NCBI RefSeq assembly: GCF_008801935.1
Contig: NZ_VZOT01000012.1
Coordinates: 1 to 64,000 of the forward strand
Direction: 5' to 3'
Source of the DNA: Comamonas kerstersii
Lineage (GTDB): Bacteria > Pseudomonadota > Gammaproteobacteria > Burkholderiales > Burkholderiaceae_C
Length of the DNA: 64,000 bases
Shown here: one piece after another, positions 59,266 through 64,000 of the stretch
Numbering within the stretch: the first letter of the stretch is position 1
Layout: each line of letters opens with the position of its first letter
Translations under genes and position numbers: made by a program
Notes under the pieces: generated by a model
What the model was told of the DNA's origin: nothing
The model's input: the letters and a program-made list of their open reading frames with translations, nothing else
The model's database searches: none

Positions 59266-59417
59266 ATGGCTGGCGCGCCCTACACTGGGCACAGCTTTTG
59301 CAGACAAACTGTTAAGACCAGAGCAGCTTGCGCTTGCAAATATTAGCTTTCTGAATGTTTTCCATCGGAAAGTCTTATGCAAGCAGCGCAAGCAGCTATT
59401 TTTCCAGGAGTAGCCCC

Positions 59418-60281
59418 ATGTCCACCCCTTTTGAACTGATCAACGCCCACGCCTGCTTTGGTGGCGCACAGCGCTACTACCAGCACGATTCCCGCGAAAT
59501 TGGCCTGTCCATGAAGTTCTCGGTCTACCTGCCTCCACAGGCCATTCAGGGCGAAAAAGTACCCGCCCTGCTGTACCTGGCCGGACTGACCTGTACGGAA
59601 GAAACTTTCATGATCAAGGCTGGCGCACAGCGCCTGGCAGCCGAACTGGGCATGGCCCTGATTACCTGCGACACCAGCCCGCGTGGTGCCAACGTCAAGG
59701 GCGAAGCCGACAGCTGGGATTTCGGCGTAGGCGCAGGCTTTTACCTCGATGCCCAGCAAATGCCCTGGGCGCGCAACTGGCGCATGGAAAGCTACATCAT
59801 CGATGAGCTGCTGCCCATGATTGGCCGCTACCTGCCCATCGACCTGCAACGCCTGGGCATCTGCGGCCACAGCATGGGCGGTCACGGCGCACTCACGCTG
59901 GCCCTGCGCCACCCTGGCAAGTTCAAGAGCCTGTCGGCCTTCGCCCCCATTGCCAACCCCAGCAACTGTCCCTGGGGTGAAAAAGCCTTCACCGGCTACC
60001 TGGGTGACAACCGCGCCGTCTGGGCACAGTACGACGCCACACTGCTCATGGCAAAGCAGGGCAAGGCGCCCTACCCCGCAGGCATCCTGATTGACCAGGG
60101 CATGGCCGACAAATTCCTGCACGAAAAGCAGCTGCTGCCAGAAGCCTTTGAGGCAGCCTGCGCCCAGCTGGGCCAGCCTTTGACCCTGCGCCGCCAGGGT
60201 GGCTACGACCACGGCTACTACTTCATCCAGACCTTCATCGAAGACCACCTGCGCCACCACGCGCAGCAACTGGCAGCCTGA
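59418..60281 (+). CDS. fghA: S-formylglutathione hydrolase
   Basis: Hydrolyses S-formylglutathione to formate and glutathione, completing formaldehyde removal started by FrmA. 287 residues from the ATG at 59418, which has CAGGAG at seven bases. Esterase-D family: nucleophile Ser152 in ICGHSMGGHGAL, the early YLAGLTCTEETFM oxyanion region, and the late His in GGYDHGYYFI. It follows the helicase gene on the same strand. Confidence 0.96.
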   Translation: MSTPFELINAHACFGGAQRYYQHDSREIGLSMKFSVYLPPQAIQGEKVPALLYLAGLTCTEETFMIKAGAQRLAAELGMALITCDTSPRGANVKGEADSWDFGVGAGFYLDAQQMPWARNWRMESYIIDELLPMIGRYLPIDLQRLGICGHSMGGHGALTLALRHPGKFKSLSAFAPIANPSNCPWGEKAFTGYLGDNRAVWAQYDATLLMAKQGKAPYPAGILIDQGMADKFLHEKQLLPEAFEAACAQLGQPLTLRRQGGYDHGYYFIQTFIEDHLRHHAQQLAA

Positions 60282-60295
60282 AGACAAAAAACCGC

Positions 60296-60347
60296 CACTT
60301 CGGCTAATGCCAGTCAGTTAAGTCACTGACTGGCATTAGCCCGAAGG
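60296..60347. other. Long hairpin between fghA and cydX
   Basis: Perfect 16-bp stem GCTAATGCCAGTCAGT (60303-60318) with its complement at 60325-60340, extended by CTTCG/CGAAG after a one-base bulge. There is no T-tract on the plus side; an A-run at 60287-60292 gives a possible T-tract on the minus side. It lies between two convergent genes, so it is a probable bidirectional terminator. It shares its core with the terminator at 26108-26146. Confidence 0.6.
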
Positions 60348-60384
60348 CTGCCTTTGCTGCTTTGACGCACACGAAAACCGATGC

Positions 60385-60513
60385 TCAGCCTGCGGACGGG
60401 TCCTGCAGCTGCTTGCGGGTGGCTTCATCGTCCATCAGCTCAAACCACATGGCGTTGAGTACGGCAAACGCTGCAGCCAGCGGCAGGCCCAGCATCCAAG
60501 CGAAGTACCACAT
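60385..60513 (-). CDS. cydX: Cytochrome bd oxidase small subunit CydX
   Basis: 42-residue single-pass membrane protein: MWYFAWMLGLPLAAAFAVLN, then AMWFELMDDEATRKQLQDPS and AG. The conserved MWYFAW start and LPLAAAFAVLNAMW(Y/F)E core are those of CydX (YbgT family), needed for stable haem insertion in CydAB. AAGGAAATC precedes the ATG. It lies 112 nt after cydB on the same strand, separated by a repeat copy. Confidence 0.95.
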   Translation of the reverse strand: MWYFAWMLGLPLAAAFAVLNAMWFELMDDEATRKQLQDPSAG

Positions 60514-60541
60514 TGCGATTTCCTTTCAAACTTCAATAGTG

Positions 60542-60621
60542 ATAGCTGCCAGCGCTTGTGCTGTTTGACTTTAGATATTCAAAGACTTTCAAACCTTTGA
60601 ATATCAAGCGCTGGTAGCTCT
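60542..60621. repeat. Full-length dispersed repeat forming a nested hairpin between cydB and cydX
   Basis: Outer arms AGCTGCCAGCGCTTG (60544-60558) and its near-complement (60605-60619, 14 of 15), inner perfect arms ATATTCAAAG (60575-60584) and CTTTGAATAT (60595-60604). It has the same size and outer-arm sequence as the 2954-3033 copy. Inside the cyd transcript it could attenuate or stabilise mRNA and so set the cydX level. Confidence 0.7.
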
Positions 60622-60625
60622 TTTT

Positions 60626-61777
60626 TTAATAGGCGTGGGTCTTGCCGCCTTCAATTTCCTTTTCCTGCACCTTGCCACGCATGATGTGGAACACCCAGCT
60701 GGTATAGGCCAGGATGATGGGCATGAAGATCACGGCGCACACCAGCATGATGAACAGCGTCAGGTGGCTGGACGAGGCGTCCCACACCATCAGGCTGAAC
60801 TGGGGGTTGACCGTCGAAGGCAGGATGAAGGGGAACATGGACACGCCCACGCTCAGCACAATGCCAGCGATAGCCAGACCGCTGCTCATCAGCCCCAGCC
60901 ATTCACGGCGCAGTTTCATGCCCAGCGCAGCCAGCAGCGGCATGCACACGCCGATGGCAGGCACGATCCACAGCAGGGGCTGCTTGGCATAGTTGGCCAG
61001 CCAGGCGCCCTCACCTACGGCAGCAGACTTGAGCATGGGGTTGGAAGGGCCTGTGGTGCTCATGGCTTCGGTCAGCACAAAGCCGCTGAGCTTGGCCAGC
61101 CACAAGCCTGCCACCACATACAGCACGGTGGTCAACACGGCGGCCATCACACCCCAGCGGGTAGCGCGGGCCTGCACCGCACCTTCGGTCTTGAAAACCA
61201 GCCAGGCAGCACCGTGCATGAGCAGCATGGTCAGCGACACCAGACCGCACAGCAGGGCAAATGGCGTGAACAGGTCAAAAAAGCTGCCGTCCCAGAAGAT
61301 GCGCATGTCATCCGACAGGCGGAAAGGCACGCCCAGCAGCACATTGCCCATGGCCACGCCAAACACCAGGGCAGCGCCCCAGCCGGACAGCGTCAGCAGC
61401 CAATCCCAGGTGTTGCGCCAGGCAGTGCTTTCTTGCTTGCTGCGGAACTTGAAGGCCACAGGACGAATGATCAGGCACACCAGCACGGCAAACATGGCCA
61501 GGTAAAAGCCCGAGAACGAGATGGCATACAGCATGGGCCAGGCAGCAAAGATGGCACCGCCACCCAGAATCAGCCAGACCTGGTTGCCTTCCCAGACAGG
61601 GCCGATGGTGTTGATCACCACACGGCGCTCTACATCGGTCTTGCCCGTAGCGCGCAGCAAGGCGGCTGCCCCCAGGTCAAAACCGTCGGTGACGGCAAAG
61701 CCGACGAGCAAAATGCCCAGCAGCAGCCACCAGATGACGCGCAGGACGTCGTAGCTAATCAGTTCATGCAAGATCAT
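60626..61777 (-). CDS. cydB: Cytochrome bd ubiquinol oxidase subunit II
   Basis: Membrane subunit of the bd-type quinol oxidase. 383 residues and about eight to nine membrane segments (for example VIWWLLLGILLVGFAVTDGF near the start). Conserved TDGFDLG and GPVWEGNQVWLILGGGAIFAAWP blocks, and FIMLVCAVIFMPIILAYTSW late. It lies 15 nt after cydA. The length matches E. coli CydB (379). Confidence 0.97.
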   Translation of the reverse strand: MILHELISYDVLRVIWWLLLGILLVGFAVTDGFDLGAAALLRATGKTDVERRVVINTIGPVWEGNQVWLILGGGAIFAAWPMLYAISFSGFYLAMFAVLVCLIIRPVAFKFRSKQESTAWRNTWDWLLTLSGWGAALVFGVAMGNVLLGVPFRLSDDMRIFWDGSFFDLFTPFALLCGLVSLTMLLMHGAAWLVFKTEGAVQARATRWGVMAAVLTTVLYVVAGLWLAKLSGFVLTEAMSTTGPSNPMLKSAAVGEGAWLANYAKQPLLWIVPAIGVCMPLLAALGMKLRREWLGLMSSGLAIAGIVLSVGVSMFPFILPSTVNPQFSLMVWDASSSHLTLFIMLVCAVIFMPIILAYTSWVFHIMRGKVQEKEIEGGKTHAY

Positions 61778-61792
61778 GTGTGACTCCTCGGG

Positions 61793-63361
61793 TTACTTGG
61801 ACAGCGGCTCATACGCGCTCAGATGGGGCGCGCTTTCTTCCTGCGGCCCCTTGAGGATGGCCTTGCGCATCAGCACCATTTCAATGATGAACATCACGGT
61901 ATAGATGGCGATGAACAGGCCCAGCGTCAGCAGCACCGTGCTTGCACCCAGGTTGGAGACAGCCATGGCTGTCGGCAGCACCCCTTCAATGATCCAGGGC
62001 TGGCGACCCAGTTCGGCCACCACCCAGCCACACTCGGCCGCAATCCACGGCAAGGGGATGGAGAGCACCGCCAGCTTGAGCAGCCAGGGGTGGGCATCCA
62101 GACGGCGGCGGGCAGACAGCACGAAGAAGGTCGCAGTCAGCACGATGAAGAACATGCCCAGGCCCACCATCACGCGGAAGCTCCAGAACAGAGGCGCCAC
62201 AGGAGGCACGGTGTCATTGGCAGCCTGCATGATTTGCTCGGCCGTCGCCTTGCGGGGATCGTCGGTGTAGCGCATCAGCAGCAGGGCATAGCCCAGATTG
62301 CTGCCGTTGTCTTCAAACGCAGCGGTCACGTCTGCTGGCACCTGGTCAGGATGCTTGTAGGAGCGGATGGTCTGCAGCGCGTCATAGGCCTTGACGCCAG
62401 AGACGATGCGATCCTGTGCGCTGGCCACCAGCTCGTTGATGCCGGGAATCTGTGTATCCAGCGAGCGGGTACCGATCAGGCCCATGACCCATGGAATATG
62501 CACGGCGAAATGGGTTTCGCGGGCCTCCTGGTCAGGGAAACCAAAGGCGGTAAAGGCGGCGGGTGCAGGCTCTGTATCCCACATGGCTTCGATGGCCGCC
62601 AGCTTCATCTTCTGGTGTTCGGACGACAGATAACCAGATTCGTCACCCAGCACCACCACGGACAGCGATGCCGCCAGGCCGAACGATGCAGCCACCGTCA
62701 TGGAACGCTTGGCCAGCTCGGTATGACGGCCCTTGAGCAGATACCAGGCCGAAATGCCCAGCACAAAGATGGCAGCCACGGTGTAACCGGCCGAGACGGT
62801 GTGCACAAATTTGGCCTGCGCCACAGGGTTGGTGAGCACAGCAAAGAAGTCATGCACTTCCATGCGCATGGTCTGGGGGTTGAACACCGCGCCCACGGGG
62901 TTTTGCATCCAGCCGTTGGCAATCAGGATCCACAGCGCCGAGAAGTTGGAGCCAATGGCCACCAGCCAGGTCGCAATCAGGTGCTGCACCTTGGTCATGC
63001 GGTCCCAGCCGAAGAAGAACATGCCCACAAAGGTGGCTTCCAGGAAGAAGGCCATCAGACCTTCAATCGCCAGCGGGGCACCAAAAATATCGCCCACATA
63101 GTGGCTGTAGTAGCTCCAGTTCATGCCGAACTGGAACTCCATGACCACGCCCGTGGCCACGCCCATGGCGAAGTTGATACCGAACAGCACGCCCCAGAAC
63201 TTGGTCATGTCGCGCCAGATGGTGCGGCCCGTCATCACATAGACGGTTTCCATGATGGCCACCAGAATCGACAGGCCAATGGTCAGCGGAACGAACAAGA
63301 AGTGGTAGAGCGCCGTTATCGCAAACTGCAGCCGCGATAAATCGACGATGTCGAGGTCCAT
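61793..63361 (-). CDS. cydA: Cytochrome bd ubiquinol oxidase subunit I
   Basis: Catalytic subunit carrying haems b558, b595 and d; oxidises ubiquinol and reduces oxygen without pumping protons, with high oxygen affinity. 522 residues. Haem ligand His20 in ALYHFLFVPLTIGLS; a later His in KFVHTVSAGYTV; GRQPW and WVVAEL typical of the GRQPW signature. The length is that of long-Q-loop CydA. AGAAAGGAATTGCC precedes the ATG. A 55-codon ORF ends 12 nt upstream. Confidence 0.98.
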   Translation of the reverse strand: MDLDIVDLSRLQFAITALYHFLFVPLTIGLSILVAIMETVYVMTGRTIWRDMTKFWGVLFGINFAMGVATGVVMEFQFGMNWSYYSHYVGDIFGAPLAIEGLMAFFLEATFVGMFFFGWDRMTKVQHLIATWLVAIGSNFSALWILIANGWMQNPVGAVFNPQTMRMEVHDFFAVLTNPVAQAKFVHTVSAGYTVAAIFVLGISAWYLLKGRHTELAKRSMTVAASFGLAASLSVVVLGDESGYLSSEHQKMKLAAIEAMWDTEPAPAAFTAFGFPDQEARETHFAVHIPWVMGLIGTRSLDTQIPGINELVASAQDRIVSGVKAYDALQTIRSYKHPDQVPADVTAAFEDNGSNLGYALLLMRYTDDPRKATAEQIMQAANDTVPPVAPLFWSFRVMVGLGMFFIVLTATFFVLSARRRLDAHPWLLKLAVLSIPLPWIAAECGWVVAELGRQPWIIEGVLPTAMAVSNLGASTVLLTLGLFIAIYTVMFIIEMVLMRKAILKGPQEESAPHLSAYEPLSK

Positions 63362-63373
63362 GGCAATTCCTTT

Positions 63374-63541
63374 CTAATGGGATTCCTCAAAAACTTGGTT
63401 GCCACGTGCCGTGCAGCACAGGTGGCAGTGATGGCATCGCTCCACGCAACGCGGCAGCAGTGCATCAATGGGCAGTGATCCATAGGGGCGCAATGGCAAA
63501 GCAGCGCTGGCCACATGCAAATTTCCAAGCTTTTTTGCCAT
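63374..63541 (-). CDS. Candidate 55-residue Cys/His-rich leader ORF upstream of cydA
   Basis: ATG at 63541 with AAGGG five bases upstream; stop 12 nt before cydA. The C-terminal half reads ALLPRCVERCHHCHLCCTAR, with five Cys and three His in 16 residues (CxxxCxxCxxCC pattern), then GNQVFEESH. I do not recognise a family. No signal peptide or membrane segment is seen. The good ribosome-binding site and spacing support translation; chance ORFs of this length are common, so this is a candidate. It could be a metal- or redox-responsive leader peptide or a small accessory protein. Confidence 0.4.
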   Translation of the reverse strand: MAKKLGNLHVASAALPLRPYGSLPIDALLPRCVERCHHCHLCCTARGNQVFEESH

Positions 63542-63548
63542 TGAACCC

Positions 63549-63578
63549 TTATCTTTCAAGCGCTTGGCGCTCTCTTTT
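63549..63578. repeat. Truncated copy of the dispersed repeat overlapping the small-ORF ribosome-binding site
   Basis: Minus strand: GAGAGCGCCAAGCGCTTGAAAG followed by ATAAG, resembling the left block of half units (AGCTNNNAGCGCTTGNNGGATAAG). It ends at the AAGGG used by the ORF at 63374-63541. Confidence 0.4.
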
Positions 63579-63702
63579 TTATTTTTCAGGCATGACGATG
63601 GGGTGGGGTTTGCAGCACGAAAGGTATCCCGCTTCCTCAGACCACGGGGCCTGGCAGCGCTGCCCTGACAAGCTTTGCAAAGAAGACATGGATGTAATCA
63701 TA

Positions 63703-63736
63703 TTCTTTAATTTCAGTAATTTCTGAAATTGAAGAA
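63703..63736. promoter_or_regulatory. AT-rich 14-bp-arm dyad upstream of cydA
   Basis: TTCTTTAATTTCAG-TAATTT-CTGAAATTGAAGAA, 13 of 14 positions paired. It is too AT-rich and lacks a T-tract for a terminator, and sits in the probable promoter region of cydA. A regulator operator is the likely explanation; which regulator is unknown. Confidence 0.5.
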
Positions 63737-63820
63737 ATGCTAGCAAGTGTTACATATCTATCTTTTAACTAGGGTATTTACTTGATCGTTATGGCGTGGC
63801 TTTCGCGCCTGCCACAGGCA

Positions 63821-63858
63821 TAAAAAAACACCGCAGACGTGGCGTCGTGCGGTGTTTT
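63821..63858 (-). terminator. Terminator of the second cyd operon
   Basis: Minus-strand stem AAAACACCGCA/TGCGGTGTTTT (63825-63835 with 63848-63858) extended by GACG/CGTC, followed by a T-run and A. It is 29 nt after the stop of the second cydX. Confidence 0.85.
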
Positions 63859-63887
63859 CGGTATGAGGGGTAAGGCGCTATGCCTGC

Positions 63888-64000
63888 TTAGCCCTCATCC
63901 CCTTTGCGCAGCCATTGCGCGCGCTGGGCGTCATCTTCGAGCAGCTCAAACCACATGGCATTGAGTACGGCAAACGCTGCGGCCAGCGGCAGGCCCAGAA
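63888..64000 (-). CDS. cydX: Second CydX, 3' part (start beyond the right edge)
   Basis: The last 36 codons and stop are visible: LGLPLAAAFAVLNAMWFELL, then EDDAQRAQWLRKGDEG. The membrane core is identical to the first CydX over LGLPLAAAFAVLNAMWFEL, while the tail differs. Only about six N-terminal residues are missing. A terminator follows, so this should be the end of a second cydAB-cydX operon whose other genes lie outside the window. Confidence 0.92.
   Translation of the reverse strand, partial: LGLPLAAAFAVLNAMWFELLEDDAQRAQWLRKGDEG

Larger units (their letters stand above)
63542..63887. other. Intergenic region between the two cyd operons
   Basis: 346 bases holding a truncated repeat copy next to the small ORF, a GC-richer stretch without clear ORFs, an AT-rich dyad (63703-63736), an AT-rich probable promoter zone to about 63790, and the terminator of the next operon. 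A TTGAT half site at 63783 resembles half of an FNR/ANR box but its partner half is missing. Confidence 0.5.

Noticed and set aside
63783-63796. FNR/ANR box upstream of cydA
   Set aside because: Only the TTGAT half is present; the second half (ATCAA at four bases) is absent, so I do not call it.

Overview
The window reads as chromosomal DNA of a betaproteobacterium of the Comamonadaceae, most like Comamonas. This rests on protein character (84-residue Hfq with a GTG start, a type II dehydroquinase, class III alcohol dehydrogenase, NtrBC next to glnA), on gene order (cysS - DNA glycosylase - accA - tilS - lysC; ndk ... rlmN - pilF - rodZ - ispG - hisS - yfgM - bamB - der - hfq - hflX - hflK - hflC - hisZ - purA), and on a short palindromic intergenic repeat scattered through the window. 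The genus is inferred from recall of related genomes; no search was run. Coding density is high, and I see no phage, transposase, CRISPR array or obvious genomic island.

Layout. 1-560: leader and promoter of an rRNA operon reading left out of the window, preceded by two identical tRNA-Ser(GCU) genes. 618-6201 (minus): lysC, tilS, accA, a DNA glycosylase, cysS. 6385-8958 (plus): a TPR protein, two cyclophilins, lpxH. 9016-14064 (plus): the nitrogen module, glnA with NtrC sites and a sigma-54 promoter, a small secreted protein, glnL/ntrB and glnG/ntrC. 14319-26071: a mixed block of small envelope or stress proteins (PA2169-like, MoaF-like, META/DUF4377 lipoprotein, DUF2242 lipoprotein, DUF945), glnS, aroQ, hydrolases and two DUF465 paralogues. 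26179-46136 (minus): a long housekeeping run, from the purine and histidine genes through the HflXKC/Hfq group, outer-membrane assembly and tRNA charging, to pilus biogenesis, ndk, rluB, scpB and rluD. 46222-48686 (minus): surE-pcm-nlpD without rpoS after it. 48816-53992 (plus): a degenerate GGDEF protein, gltS and ggt. 54444-60281: an orphan HTH regulator, a GlxA-type regulator, and the glutathione-dependent formaldehyde pathway (frmA, fghA) interrupted by an SH3 protein and a DEAD-box helicase. 60385-64000 (minus): cydA-cydB-cydX of cytochrome bd oxidase, then the 3' end of a second cydX at the right edge, so a second cyd operon probably lies just outside.

How the parts work together. NtrB/NtrC would sense nitrogen status and drive glnA from the sigma-54 promoter. 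GGT would release glutamate from gamma-glutamyl compounds in the periplasm and GltS would import it. FrmA and FghA convert formaldehyde plus glutathione to formate. CydABX is a high-affinity quinol oxidase for low oxygen.

Most worth a second look: the repeat family (about ten recognisable copies, one supplying a stop codon and one forming a nested hairpin inside the cyd operon); a 55-codon Cys/His-rich ORF with a good ribosome-binding site ending 12 nt before cydA; a 14-bp-arm AT-rich dyad upstream of it; the paired cydX genes; and the GGDEF protein lacking its signature motif. I did not find a clear new multi-gene defence or biosynthetic system.
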